Assembly: GCA_017440445.1 (NCBI GenBank)
Contig: JAFSHE010000254.1
Coordinates: forward strand, 1-15,202
Source: Oscillospiraceae bacterium
GTDB taxonomy: Bacteria; Bacillota_A; Clostridia; Oscillospirales; Ruminococcaceae
DNA length: 15,202 bases
Reading direction: 5' to 3'
Shown: positions 1 through 8,301 of the stretch, in pieces
How the letters are laid out: each line of letters starts with the position of its first letter
Numbering within the stretch: the first letter of the stretch is position 1
Translations under genes and position numbers: made by a program
Notes under the pieces: generated by a model
Seen by the model: the letters and a program-made list of their open reading frames with translations, nothing else
What the model was told of the DNA's origin: nothing
Database searches by the model: none

Positions 1-1170
1 TGCGAGCACGCAGCTGCCCGCTTCGGTCTTGCAGACGCAGGCAATATCTACGGCAGGCTCACGAACTCCACACAGGAGGTTCTTGAAAAGCGCATTGCGG
101 CACTTGAGGGCGGAGTTGCGGCGCTTGCGCTTGCTTCGGGTGCGGCGGCTATCACTTATACGATAGAGGCTCTCGCACAGAACAGTGGTCACATCGTAGC
201 GCAGAAGTCAATCTACGGCGGAAGCTACAATCTCCTCGCCCACACTCTCCCGAACTTCGGTATCACAGCAAGCTTTGTGAATATCCACGACCTTGCAGAG
301 GTAGAAGCGGCAATCAAGCCTGACACAAGAGCCATCTACATTGAGACTCTCGGTAATCCGAACAGCGACATTCCAGACATCGACGCACTGGCTGAGCTTG
401 CGCACAAACATGGTATTCCACTGGTGGTAGACAACACATTCGGCACTCCGTACCTGATACGTCCCATTGAGCATGGTGCGGATATCGTAGTACATTCTGC
501 AACGAAATTCATCGGCGGTCATGGAACGACCCTCGGCGGAATCATCGTTGACTCGGGCAGGTTTGACTGGGAGGCAAGCGGAAATTATCCTGCTATTGCC
601 GCTCCTAATCCCAGCTACCACGGAGTTTCCTTTACAAAGGCGGTTGGTGCGGCAGCATTCGTGACATACATCAGGGCTATTCTTCTCCGTGACACGGGTG
701 CGACTATCTCGCCGTTCAATGCATTTCTGCTTTTGCAGGGAGTTGAAACGCTTTCGCTCCGCCTTGACAGGCACGCTGAGAACACGAAAAAGGTGGTGGA
801 GTTCCTCAATAACCATCCACAGGTGGAGAAGGTCAACCACCCCTCGCTCCCCGAACACCCCGACCATGCGCTGTATGAGAGGTACTTCCCCAACGGCGGC
901 GGCTCGATCTTCACCTTTGAGATAAAGGGCGGCGTTAAGGAGGCTCACAAGTTCATCGACAGCCTGAATATATTTTCACTGCTTGCGAATGTTGCGGACG
1001 CAAAATCGCTTGTCATCCACCCTGCAACGACAACGCACAGTCAGCTTACCAAGGAGGAACTCAGGGAGCAGGATATAAAGCCTAATACTATCCGTCTTTC
1101 CATCGGCACAGAGCATATTGATGATATTATCGCAGACCTTGAAAACGGCTTTGCGGCAGTAAAGGAGTAA
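1..1170 (+). CDS. metY: O-acetylhomoserine sulfhydrylase (MetY), 5' end missing
   Basis: This is a PLP enzyme of the Cys/Met metabolism family. By family it makes homocysteine from O-acetylhomoserine and sulfide in the cytoplasm. The frame is open from base 1, so the gene starts upstream. About 389 residues are visible, and full-length MetY is about 425-430, so roughly 40 N-terminal residues are off the edge. Visible family motifs are [10 protein letters not shown] near visible residue 15, LASGAAA near residue 47, VVDNTFGTP, and the PLP-lysine motif [12 protein letters not shown] with the lysine codon at 505-507. [14 protein letters not shown] favours the O-acetylhomoserine sulfhydrylase branch over cystathionine synthases. 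The GTG at 277 is internal and not the start. It ends 5 nt before cysteine synthase, whose ribosome site lies in its last codons, so the two are co-transcribed. Cystathionine gamma-synthase or lyase is the less likely alternative. Confidence 0.93.
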   Translation, partial: CEHAAARFGLADAGNIYGRLTNSTQEVLEKRIAALEGGVAALALASGAAAITYTIEALAQNSGHIVAQKSIYGGSYNLLAHTLPNFGITASFVNIHDLAEVEAAIKPDTRAIYIETLGNPNSDIPDIDALAELAHKHGIPLVVDNTFGTPYLIRPIEHGADIVVHSATKFIGGHGTTLGGIIVDSGRFDWEASGNYPAIAAPNPSYHGVSFTKAVGAAAFVTYIRAILLRDTGATISPFNAFLLLQGVETLSLRLDRHAENTKKVVEFLNNHPQVEKVNHPSLPEHPDHALYERYFPNGGGSIFTFEIKGGVKEAHKFIDSLNIFSLLANVADAKSLVIHPATTTHSQLTKEELREQDIKPNTIRLSIGTEHIDDIIADLENGFAAVKE

Positions 1171-1175
1171 TTACC

Positions 1176-2108
1176 ATGTCCAATATCTACACATCAGCAG
1201 ATCAGCTTATCGGCAGAACGCCGCTTCTTGAACTCACACATATCGAAAAGGAGTTGGGGCTGAACTCAAAGATACTTGCAAAGCTTGAGTATTTCAATCC
1301 CGCAGGCTCTGTAAAGGACAGGATAGCAAAGGCGATGATAGACGATGCGGAGAAAAACGGAAAGCTTAAGCCCGATTCCGTCATCATCGAGCCTACCTCG
1401 GGCAACACAGGAATCGGACTTGCGGCAGTTGCGGCGGCGAGAGGCTATCGTATCATCATCGTGATGCCTGAGACCATGTCTGTCGAGCGCAGACAGCTCA
1501 TGAAAGCTTATGGTGCGGAGCTTGTCCTCACTGAGGGCGCTAAGGGAATGAAGGGCGCAATCGCAAAGGCTGAGGAGCTTGCGAAGGAAATACCGAACAG
1601 CTTTATCCCGTCCCAGTTTACTAACCTCGCAAATCCGAAGGCGCACATCGAAACAACAGGCCCCGAGATATGGGAGGACACTGACGGCAAGGTGGATATC
1701 TTTGTGGCAGGTGTAGGCACAGGCGGCACTGTCACAGGCGTCGGCGAATATCTTAAGTCCAGAGATCCCGATGTAAAGATAGTTGCCGTTGAGCCTGCTT
1801 CTTCCGCTGTGCTATCTACGGGAGTTGCAGGTGCGCATAAGATACAGGGCATAGGCGCAGGCTTCGTTCCCGAAGTACTCAACACCAAGGTATATGATGA
1901 GATAATCACCGTCACGAATGAGAACGCTTTTGCAACAGGCAGACTTATCGGCAGAAGCGAGGGCGTGCTGGTGGGAATCTCCTCGGGTGCGGCAGCATGG
2001 GCGGCAATTCAGCTTGCAAAGCGCCCCGAAAACGCAGGAAAGAACATCGTAGTCCTGCTCCCCGATACGGGCGACAGATATCTCTCCACGCCGCTTTTCT
2101 CCGAGTGA
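1176..2108 (+). CDS. cysK: Cysteine synthase (O-acetylserine sulfhydrylase)
   Basis: This is a 310-residue PLP fold-type II enzyme that converts O-acetylserine plus sulfide into cysteine in the cytoplasm. Its length is normal for CysK. Diagnostic motifs are visible: GRTPLLEL at 13-20, NPAGSVKDR with the PLP lysine K47, the substrate loop TSGNTG at 74-79, the phosphate-binding GTGGT loop near residue 180, and PDTGDRYLS near the C-terminus. The AAAGGAG at 1161-1167 inside the end of metY is its ribosome site, 8 nt before the ATG. There is no terminator between it and the Rrf2-type gene; that gene's promoter begins right after this stop codon. CysK is more likely than cystathionine beta-synthase because of length and the absence of a CBS regulatory domain. 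Confidence 0.95.
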   Translation: MSNIYTSADQLIGRTPLLELTHIEKELGLNSKILAKLEYFNPAGSVKDRIAKAMIDDAEKNGKLKPDSVIIEPTSGNTGIGLAAVAAARGYRIIIVMPETMSVERRQLMKAYGAELVLTEGAKGMKGAIAKAEELAKEIPNSFIPSQFTNLANPKAHIETTGPEIWEDTDGKVDIFVAGVGTGGTVTGVGEYLKSRDPDVKIVAVEPASSAVLSTGVAGAHKIQGIGAGFVPEVLNTKVYDEIITVTNENAFATGRLIGRSEGVLVGISSGAAAWAAIQLAKRPENAGKNIVVLLPDTGDRYLSTPLFSE

Positions 2109-2137
2109 TTGACTTTTCCTCTGCTTTTTGATACAAT
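2109..2137 (+). promoter_or_regulatory. Promoter of the Rrf2-type regulator
   Basis: A -35 TTGACT at 2109-2114 is followed after 17 nt by TACAAT at 2132-2137, with an extended -10 TG at 2129-2130. The -35 begins on the base after the cysK stop codon. A start site 6-8 nt past the -10 would fall at about 2143-2145, inside the GGGAGG ribosome site (2142-2147). The leader would then be only about 11-13 nt. Confidence 0.75.
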
Positions 2138-2155
2138 AAACGGGAGGTGTTGACT

Positions 2156-2578
2156 ATGATGATCTCAACAAGAGGGCGTTATGCGCTCCGTGTTATGATA
2201 GACCTGGCTGAACATGCGACAGAGGGTTACATTCCCATGAAAGAGGTCGCACAGCGTCAGGAGATATCCTTGAAATATCTTGAGAGGATACTTCCCGTTC
2301 TGGTAAAAAACGGACTGGTGGAGGGCGTACAGGGCAAAGGCGGAGGATACAGATTATGCCGTTCCCCTGAAGAATGTACAGTTGGAGAGATACTCAGGCT
2401 CACAGAGGGTGATCTTGCCCCCGTGGCTTGCCTTGAGTGTCAGGCGGAGCCGTGTGAGAAAAGGGATTCCTGCAAAACGCTTTCCATGTGGAGCGAGTTC
2501 CATCGTCTGACCAATGAATATTTCGACAGCGTTACGCTCGCTGATCTGGCAAGCGGAAAGCCTGTCGGGTTCAAATAA
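2156..2578 (+). CDS. Rrf2-family transcriptional regulator (IscR/CymR type)
   Basis: This is a 140-residue winged-helix regulator. The opening MISTRGRYALRVMIDLAEH region is the classic Rrf2 N-terminus. The recognition helix lies around residues 30-53 and the wing around GVQGKGGGYRL (57-67). Cysteines C92, C95, C100 and C106 lie just before a conserved SMW, at the site where IscR binds its [2Fe-2S] cluster through three cysteines. B. subtilis CymR, the cysteine-metabolism member, does not use a cluster. The position next to metY-cysK suggests control of sulfur or cysteine genes or of Fe-S status; this is inference. The ATG at 2156 is chosen because GGGAGG (2142-2147) sits 8 nt upstream; an in-frame GTG at 2147 overlaps that ribosome site. 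ATG 2159 is also possible. Confidence 0.9.
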   Translation: MMISTRGRYALRVMIDLAEHATEGYIPMKEVAQRQEISLKYLERILPVLVKNGLVEGVQGKGGGYRLCRSPEECTVGEILRLTEGDLAPVACLECQAEPCEKRDSCKTLSMWSEFHRLTNEYFDSVTLADLASGKPVGFK

Positions 2579-2585
2579 TGTTTAT

Positions 2586-2624
2586 ACCGTGACCGATGCA
2601 GATCTGTCACGGTTTTTTGTTTTT
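2586..2624 (+). terminator. Rho-independent terminator after the Rrf2-type gene
   Basis: The stem ACCGTGAC (2586-2593) pairs with GTCACGGT (2606-2613) across a 12-nt loop. It is followed by TTTTTTGTTTTT. It lies 8 nt after the stop codon. Confidence 0.85.
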
Positions 2625-2665
2625 AGAAAGATTATATGCCAGTATTTTTTACATCCCGTTAATAA

Positions 2666-2694
2666 TTGACACTAAACGCATTGTGTGGTATAAT
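2666..2694 (+). promoter_or_regulatory. Near-consensus sigma-A promoter for the M28 peptidase gene
   Basis: TTGACA at 2666-2671 and TATAAT at 2689-2694 are separated by 17 nt, with the extended -10 TG at 2686-2687. Both hexamers are perfect consensus. The expected start near 2701 gives a leader of about 30 nt. No operator-like symmetry is obvious, so strong constitutive expression is the simplest reading. Confidence 0.85.
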
Positions 2695-2732
2695 AGACAT
2701 TATCATAAAAATGTAAAGGAATTATTAACAAG

Positions 2733-5060
2733 ATGAAAAAAACAAAAAAAATCATTACATTGATATTTTCAGCAGTTCTTATTCTGTCGCTTATACTGTC
2801 CTTTGTGGATACGGTGGAGCTTCCGACAACATCGGACTTTGACCAGGATAAGATCACTGCGCATATCGAAAAAATGTGCGAGTACGGACCGCACTCCATC
2901 GCTGACAAAGAGGAAAACCAGCTTGTTATGGAGTACATCATATCCGAGGTAGAAAAGCTCGGGGTGATTAATTCCGACACCACCGATGTTCCTGCTTATC
3001 TCGTGCAGGAATATGTTTCGTCCTCGGTGAAATATCAGAACTTTTATCTGAAGAATGTAGTAGTACATATCCCCGCTAATGCCGAAAACGTCACAAACGA
3101 GGCGGTAATGGTAATGGCGCATTACGACTCCGTACCGATGGGTCAGGGCGCCGCAGACGACGCTCTTGCCTGCTCCACCATGCTGGAGGCTATCCGCTAC
3201 TATTCAGAGCGTATGAAAAACGGCTACACCATCGCAAACGACCTTGTATTCTGCTTTGTAAACGGTGAGGAATACGGTCTGTACGGCTCTGAGGCATTCG
3301 TGAATGAGTTTGATGGTTTTAACGACCTTGTTGAGCGCATCAATTTCGCTATCAACCTTGAGGCACGAGGCACTGCGGGTACACAGATAATGTTTGAAAC
3401 TTCAGAAGATAACTACAACACCGTAAAGCTCTTCTGTGAGGTAAACAAAAACCTGTTCACCTGCTCCGTTGCCACAAGAATATATGGAATGATGCCAAAC
3501 GGCACAGATTTCTCCAATCTCAAAAACCACTATCAGGGCGTCAATATGGCGAACATCGGCGGCGGTGAAAACTATCACACCCAGAACGATAACCCCGCTA
3601 ACGTAGGCACTAGCTACGCTACACAGCAGGCGCAGATAGTGAACGGCCTGCTGTACAAGCTGGCTAATTACGATCTGAACAAGCTTTACGACACGGATGA
3701 ATCTGCGATATTCTTCTCCTATCTCAACATCGGAGATGTGGTGTATGATCTTAACGTAGCCATTGTGCTGGCTGTTATAGGAACACTTCTGCTTGCTGCA
3801 AATATCGTTATTTCCATCGTGAACAAGAAGAAAGCTCTTGCCAGAACCGCAAAGGCTGTGCTTTCTATCATCATAGGGCTTGCGCTGACAGCAGGTGTTA
3901 CATTCGGATGCTATTATCTGTTCCAGCTCATCGCAGCGCTTGCTGGTAACATTGACATCCATGCCATCGGAACTATTTCTTTCTCCAATATCCCGATAAT
4001 CATCGGTATCGGATTACTTGCGCTTGGCGTAACTGTGCTGACTACACACTTCAGCTGCAAACTGTTCAGGACAGAAGCGAGAGATGTGACAAGAGCGTTT
4101 GCATATATCCATGTGGTGCTTGGTGTCGCACTCAGCTTTGCAATTCCTGACGCAAGCTATCTGTTCATCTTAAGCGGAATACTTCTGATGATAAATGAGC
4201 TTTGCATCAGCTTTAAAAGCGAGCTTGCGGATCTCCATGGCGAGCTGCTTGCAACTGCTCTTTACCTTCCGCTGATAGTCCCTATAATCGTTCTTGCGAC
4301 CTCTGCACTGGGACTTTCGATGGCTTATGTATTCGGTCTGCTGTTTGCTCTGGCGATCTATGGTGTCGGCAGCTGCATCGCTCCCGTATGCGGATATTTC
4401 TCCGTAAATGCTATCCTCAACAAAAACAAGGAAAAGCCTGTTTCCTCAGCCTGGGGAGCATTACATATCATATCGGCAGCTATGGTGGTATTCCTCTGTG
4501 TAAGCCTCGCTAAACCCGATCCCAACGTCAACCTTCAGGGCAAGCAAGGCATCTCAAAGCTGATGTACGATGATGCTCTCGTATATTCTCTCAACGAAAA
4601 CGGAGAGTATGGATATTATGTTTATGATCTCAACGCATACAGCGCACTCAGAAAATACTGCCCCGAAATGGAATACAGCGAGGAAGATGAATGTTACATC
4701 GGCAGTGGCGAGAAGCTTGATATCTCAGCTTCACTTCAGTGCCATGCCGATGGTAATGTTATCACAGTCAAGAAAAACGAGGGGAATTCCACGATATACC
4801 TCAGCCTTTTCAATGCCACTGCGGATAGCCTGACTATCAACGATGGAATTACCTCTGAAACCTATGAGATACCCCAGAATGGATATTTTAACATTACGAT
4901 CCACAGCGATTGCACCGTCACACTTAACGGAGGCGGAGCAGATGTTTCTCTGACAGAGAGCATCATAGACTATCCCTCTGTTATTCCGGCAGAATACGCC
5001 GACGGCAGCAACAGACTGCACTTCAATCTATGGCTTAATACTGCATATTTCATCCGATGA
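2733..5060 (+). CDS. Membrane-bound M28-family zinc metallopeptidase with polytopic C-terminal half
   Basis: This 775-residue protein starts with a basic stretch and a membrane segment (about 7-25), then an M28 peptidase domain (about 35-310) outside the membrane. Expected two-zinc ligands are all visible: H130 and D132 (AHYDS), D142 (GAADDA), E179/E180 (NGEEYGLYGSEAF), E210 (NLEARG) and H282 (ENYHTQNDN). After residue 340 come about eight hydrophobic segments (near 342-363, 374-400, 418-438, 455-471, 474-490, 505-527, 530-548 and 572-592). The last ~180 residues are polar and probably extracytoplasmic. This architecture resembles the eukaryotic ERMP1/Fxna and yeast Pff1 peptidases more than soluble bacterial M28 aminopeptidases. 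Likely role: trimming peptides at the outer membrane face; substrate unknown. AAAGGA (2715-2720) is 12 nt from the ATG, a little long, but no better start exists. It appears monocistronic. Confidence 0.85.
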   Translation: MKKTKKIITLIFSAVLILSLILSFVDTVELPTTSDFDQDKITAHIEKMCEYGPHSIADKEENQLVMEYIISEVEKLGVINSDTTDVPAYLVQEYVSSSVKYQNFYLKNVVVHIPANAENVTNEAVMVMAHYDSVPMGQGAADDALACSTMLEAIRYYSERMKNGYTIANDLVFCFVNGEEYGLYGSEAFVNEFDGFNDLVERINFAINLEARGTAGTQIMFETSEDNYNTVKLFCEVNKNLFTCSVATRIYGMMPNGTDFSNLKNHYQGVNMANIGGGENYHTQNDNPANVGTSYATQQAQIVNGLLYKLANYDLNKLYDTDESAIFFSYLNIGDVVYDLNVAIVLAVIGTLLLAANIVISIVNKKKALARTAKAVLSIIIGLALTAGVTFGCYYLFQLIAALAGNIDIHAIGTISFSNIPIIIGIGLLALGVTVLTTHFSCKLFRTEARDVTRAFAYIHVVLGVALSFAIPDASYLFILSGILLMINELCISFKSELADLHGELLATALYLPLIVPIIVLATSALGLSMAYVFGLLFALAIYGVGSCIAPVCGYFSVNAILNKNKEKPVSSAWGALHIISAAMVVFLCVSLAKPDPNVNLQGKQGISKLMYDDALVYSLNENGEYGYYVYDLNAYSALRKYCPEMEYSEEDECYIGSGEKLDISASLQCHADGNVITVKKNEGNSTIYLSLFNATADSLTINDGITSETYEIPQNGYFNITIHSDCTVTLNGGGADVSLTESIIDYPSVIPAEYADGSNRLHFNLWLNTAYFIR

Positions 5061-5076
5061 TGGTCGATCATCGGAT
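5052..5076 (+). terminator. Perfect hairpin overlapping the M28 stop codon
   Basis: ATCCGATGAT (5052-5061) and ATCATCGGAT (5067-5076) form a perfect 10-bp stem with a 5-nt loop. The stem contains the TGA stop. Only CTTTG follows, so alone it is a weak terminator. It may instead protect the 3' end or act together with the hairpin at 5144-5191. Confidence 0.5.
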
Positions 5077-5137
5077 CTTTGCCAACACATGGGGATGTTA
5101 AGATCATTTTAAGAATTGTGATATAAAATGATTATAT

Positions 5138-5194
5138 AAAAACAAAACCGTTGCAACTTAGTCCTGCATAGGGCTGAAATGCAACGGTTTTTTG
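5138..5194. terminator. Bidirectional terminator between the M28 gene and the two-component operon
   Basis: AAAACCGTTGCA (5144-5155) pairs with TGCAACGGTTTT (5180-5191). An inner stem AGTCC/GGGCT (5160-5164 / 5171-5175) has a 6-nt loop. The + strand continues with T residues to 5193. On the - strand the hairpin is followed by TTTTGTTTTT. It therefore ends both the rightward M28 transcript and the leftward operon. Confidence 0.85.
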
Positions 5195-5238
5195 TCGCTC
5201 TTTTGGGTTGTACTTCATCTGTCAGGTGACTATGCCCC

Positions 5239-5640
5239 TTATTTCATCAGCTCATCGGTCAGCCTGATTATCTGGGGGGCGATCTTTTCGCGCTCTTTTT
5301 TTATAATGCGGTTATAGACAGGATAAGCCACGCATACGAGTACGATGCCGATGATGCCGATAAGTATTCCGACAAGCATAGCTGTTGCTCCATGCAGACC
5401 GAGCATCTCCCCGATCTCTGTCATTGCAAGGCTCATGCCTGTTCCGAGAATCAGCGCACCGATAACTCCGAACACAAGCGATACCACCGTTGCTTTTTTC
5501 GTCACAGCAGCGTCCAGGCGGCGGAGATGTTCCATCTTGTTCTCCGCCTTTTCGGGAGCCTCATACTTTTTACGGATGTTCCGTATCTCCTCCTGCTCCT
5601 TTGCGGAGTAGGTGTAATTGAATGTTCCTTTGTTCTCCAT
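5239..5640 (-). CDS. Small two-TM protein, last gene of the two-component operon
   Basis: I do not recognise a characterised family. The 133 residues comprise a charged N-terminal region (1-49, mostly Lys/Glu, helix-like), TM1 (about 50-73), a short loop with GMSLAMTEIG, TM2 (about 86-109), and a basic amphipathic tail (110-133). It is a clear paralogue of the protein at 8419-8784. A 36-residue core from LDA to the IG after TM1 shows 20 identities by eye, and both share the PxY motif after TM2 and the ending L(T/S)D(E/K)LM. The ATG at 5640 has GAAGGAG within the last codons of the preceding gene, so it is translationally coupled. It is co-transcribed with the response regulator and kinase, which suggests an accessory or target role at the membrane. 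Function unknown. Confidence 0.8.
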   Translation of the reverse strand: MENKGTFNYTYSAKEQEEIRNIRKKYEAPEKAENKMEHLRRLDAAVTKKATVVSLVFGVIGALILGTGMSLAMTEIGEMLGLHGATAMLVGILIGIIGIVLVCVAYPVYNRIIKKEREKIAPQIIRLTDELMK

Positions 5641-5643
5641 AGA

Positions 5644-6528
5644 TTACTCCTTCGCTGCATTCAACAGCTTTATCTTTTTCGTTCCCTGTACGATCATATA
5701 GATCGCCATAACAACGACCGTGACCGACACGGCAGCTCCGACGCAGCCGAGCAGTATCTTCTGCGAGAGCGCATCCATCGTACCGTCGCTGAATGTAGTC
5801 AGCAGCGTTGATGTAAGCGTCAGCATGGATACGCACGCCGCTGCAAAGCTGATAGCTTTAGTTGCCGAAAAAATAGGACTGTTGTATTTTTTGTATCTCA
5901 CCATATTTATTATCGCCGTTGTAAATGCCGTAAAGGTATACGCTGCCATTGCGATAGCTGTTATCATGTGATGCGTGAATGTCCTGTTCCAGTATATCAT
6001 AAAGAACACGATAAGCGCCAGTGCCAGATTCATCACCAGAAATACAATACCGCAGGCACGGTATTTGCGAAGCTCCTCAAGCATCTTTTCTCCTGGTTCA
6101 TGCTTTCTCGAATGTCGGACCAGAAAGAATCTCATCACCGCAAGGCAGATATAATACGCACCCAGTGAACTGAACCAGAACGTGCGGTGAAAAACACCAA
6201 GAAAGAGCTGAAAAATACCGTACAAGCCGTTCCATATAAGCGAGCCGTAAAGCGAGATATTCACACGCAGACGGGTATCCTCCTGCCATATCCTTGCATA
6301 CTTGTTCTCGTTCCTGAAAGTCCTGAAAAAACGGATGATATGCGGTATCTTAAAGCACCATATCGTCAGCGTATAAGCGGCAAGCACATAGGAGATTATC
6401 GCAATGAACGACTCTGTCCCCAGAAACACCATAGAACAAACAAGAAATACTGTGGCGACAGGTATCAGAATTATCATAACGACGATGTGCGGAAACAGCA
6501 GAGCCTTGCCGAGCTTCTTCCAGTCCAT
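5644..6528 (-). CDS. Polytopic membrane protein (about 8 TM), two-component operon
   Basis: This is a 294-residue membrane protein of no family I can name. Hydrophobic segments lie near 12-35, 41-62, 91-113, 117-137, 158-179, 187-210, 225-246 and 257-281. The halves appear related. LAAYTLTIWCFKIPHIIRF in the second segment lines up with MAAYTFTAFTTAIINMVRY in the sixth, and each is followed by a basic loop and two more segments. That suggests a duplicated four-TM unit. There are no ATP-binding, peptidase or transporter signature motifs. The ATG lies 1 nt after the kinase stop codon, with GGAGGG 6 nt upstream, so coupling to the kinase is tight. It may be a partner of the kinase or an effector, such as a transporter-like or lipid-handling protein. 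This is inference from position only. Confidence 0.78.
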   Translation of the reverse strand: MDWKKLGKALLFPHIVVMIILIPVATVFLVCSMVFLGTESFIAIISYVLAAYTLTIWCFKIPHIIRFFRTFRNENKYARIWQEDTRLRVNISLYGSLIWNGLYGIFQLFLGVFHRTFWFSSLGAYYICLAVMRFFLVRHSRKHEPGEKMLEELRKYRACGIVFLVMNLALALIVFFMIYWNRTFTHHMITAIAMAAYTFTAFTTAIINMVRYKKYNSPIFSATKAISFAAACVSMLTLTSTLLTTFSDGTMDALSQKILLGCVGAAVSVTVVVMAIYMIVQGTKKIKLLNAAKE

Positions 6529-6529
6529 A

Positions 6530-7597
6530 TCAAGCCCTCCGTATTTTTACAGTGAAGGCAGAGCCTTTTCCCACAGCGCTTTCCACGCTTATCTCGCCCT
6601 GCATGATATCCACGACCCTCTTAACTAAAGCAAGTCCCAGACCGTTACCCTGCACCGAATGCGAGGTGTCGCCCTGATAGAATTTCTCAAAGATATGTGC
6701 GCCCACTTCTGGTGTCATACCGCAGCCTGTATCAGTAACTTTCACGATCGCGTGATGTTCTGTTGCGGTGAGCGTTACTGTCACCATGCCGCCTGACGGA
6801 GTGAACTTGAACGCATTTGAAAACAGATTGTTCCACACATGGCTCAGAAGCTCGGCGTCTGCCTTTACCCGAACATTTTCAGCGATGTCGGTGTCTATTT
6901 CTATCTCTGCCTTTTCCCATACGTTTTCATACTGTAAAAGACACTCGCAAAGCTGTTCTCCGAGGTCAAACTCCGTCACCTGCGGATATATCTGCTGATT
7001 TTCCAGTCGGTTAAGCTTTAAGATATTGGTCATCATATCCGCCATACGGCGTGAGCCATCCGTCACGCCTTTTGCGTATTCGATACGCTTGTCATCGCTT
7101 AAATTCGGCGTCTGTAAGAGAGTTCCGTAATTCTGCATTACAGCAAGGGGAGTTTTCATCTCATGAGATACATTGGCGATAAAATCGGTGCGCAGAGTTT
7201 CCACACTGGAAAGCTCCTCCGCCATTTTGTTTATCGCCTCGGCTATCTGATTGAAGCCCTCCAGTCCCGAGCTTTGCATCGGACTTATGCGGACAGAAAA
7301 ATCCCCCGACATTATCTTTTCAGTCGCATTTGTTATGATCTTTGTGGGACGCTCCACCATTATCTTGCGGCGGATGTAATCAGCCAGCTTAAAAAGGAGC
7401 GTGATAAGTATCACATTCAGAAACGTTACCTTTGCAGCAGCTGCGACATTATCGGAAGTAAGCTCAAGATTCATTGTATCAGCCAGTATGCTTATAAACA
7501 GCATCATGCAGCAAGACACGATAAATCCCACCGTCAGAAAAAACAGCAAAAAGCTGCTGACCGCTCCCAGTATACTATGCAGTGTCGGCTTCCTCAC
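6530..7597 (-). CDS. Membrane sensor histidine kinase
   Basis: This 355-residue kinase autophosphorylates on His and passes phosphate to the neighbouring response regulator. TM1 is about 10-38 and TM2 about 54-75, leaving only about 15 residues outside. A HAMP-like linker (about 75-130) follows, then the HisKA H-box FIANVSHEMKTPL with H145. The ATP domain has the N-box NNLFSNAFKF (256-265), G1 DTGCGM (289-294), F-box HIFEKFYQ (301-308) and G2 GNGLGL (317-322). All catalytic elements are intact. The start is GTG, overlapping the regulator's stop by 4 nt (GTGA), so translation is coupled. With almost no external domain, it probably senses through its membrane segments or through a partner such as the polytopic protein encoded next. 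Confidence 0.93.
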   Translation of the reverse strand: MRKPTLHSILGAVSSFLLFFLTVGFIVSCCMMLFISILADTMNLELTSDNVAAAAKVTFLNVILITLLFKLADYIRRKIMVERPTKIITNATEKIMSGDFSVRISPMQSSGLEGFNQIAEAINKMAEELSSVETLRTDFIANVSHEMKTPLAVMQNYGTLLQTPNLSDDKRIEYAKGVTDGSRRMADMMTNILKLNRLENQQIYPQVTEFDLGEQLCECLLQYENVWEKAEIEIDTDIAENVRVKADAELLSHVWNNLFSNAFKFTPSGGMVTVTLTATEHHAIVKVTDTGCGMTPEVGAHIFEKFYQGDTSHSVQGNGLGLALVKRVVDIMQGEISVESAVGKGSAFTVKIRRA

Positions 7598-8265
7598 TTT
7601 ATCACCGCCTTATAACCAAGTCCGTGAACGGTCTTTATCTCAAAATCCTCGCAGCCTGACAGCTTTGAACGAAGCTTTGTCATATATACATCAACTGCTC
7701 TTGGTGCGGTCTCGGTGTCAGCGTCCCAGAATTCGTCCATAAGCTGTGTTCGGGTGAATGTCTTTTTCGGATAACTCAGCAGCTTGTACAGTATACTGAA
7801 TTCACGATTAGTGAGGTTTATCTCCTCATCGCCCAGGTATGCTGTGTGTTCGTCTGCGTCCATCTGGAATCTGCCTATTTCAAGCTTTCGTGAGGAGGCT
7901 ATCTTCGCACGCCGAAGTAATGCGCCGATGCGCAGGAACAGCTCGTCAAGATCGATAGGCTTAACCATATAGTCGTCCACGCCTATGCGGAAGCCCCTCT
8001 GTTTGGATGCGATATCGTCACGGGCGGTCATGAACAGGATGGGAATATCATCGTTAAGCTCCCGTACATTTCCGGCAAACTCGAAACCATCCACACCAGG
8101 CATCATGATATCCGACACGATGAGATCGAACATATTTTCATAAAGCGCATCATAAGCCTCGTTAGCATTAAGGCACCCTGTTGACTCGTATCCGCTGTGG
8201 TTCAGGAACGAGCAGACGGTCTTGTTAAGCTCCCTGTCATCCTCTACGACTAATATCTTGAACAT
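7594..8265 (-). CDS. OmpR/PhoB-family response regulator
   Basis: This 223-residue regulator has a receiver domain (1-118) with the acidic pocket E8-D9-D10, phosphoacceptor D52 (VSDIMMPG), T80 and K102. A winged-helix DNA-binding domain (about 128-222) has EINLTNREFSILYKLL and VDVYMTKLRSKL, ending in the usual HGLGYKAVIK. It is the first gene of a four-gene operon. The ATG at 8265 has GGAGGT 7 nt upstream. Its promoter contains tandem TAAACA/TTAACA half-sites spaced 11 bp apart, the arrangement known for OmpR/PhoB dimers (for example B. subtilis PhoP). This points to autoregulation. The same boxes precede two neighbouring genes, which are its probable targets. Confidence 0.95.
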   Translation of the reverse strand: MFKILVVEDDRELNKTVCSFLNHSGYESTGCLNANEAYDALYENMFDLIVSDIMMPGVDGFEFAGNVRELNDDIPILFMTARDDIASKQRGFRIGVDDYMVKPIDLDELFLRIGALLRRAKIASSRKLEIGRFQMDADEHTAYLGDEEINLTNREFSILYKLLSYPKKTFTRTQLMDEFWDADTETAPRAVDVYMTKLRSKLSGCEDFEIKTVHGLGYKAVIK

Positions 8266-8301
8266 GGCGTTTACCTCCGCATATCATATCTTTACATTGT
8301 A

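Noticed and set aside
208..948. 246-codon reading frame on the - strand opposite metY
   Set aside because: It lies wholly antisense to a clear PLP enzyme, has no recognisable domain, and its composition mirrors the coding strand.
5101..5200. Possible small RNA ending in the 5144-5191 hairpin
   Set aside because: The upstream AT-rich stretch has -10-like strings but no convincing -35; a shared terminator for the two convergent transcripts explains the hairpin.
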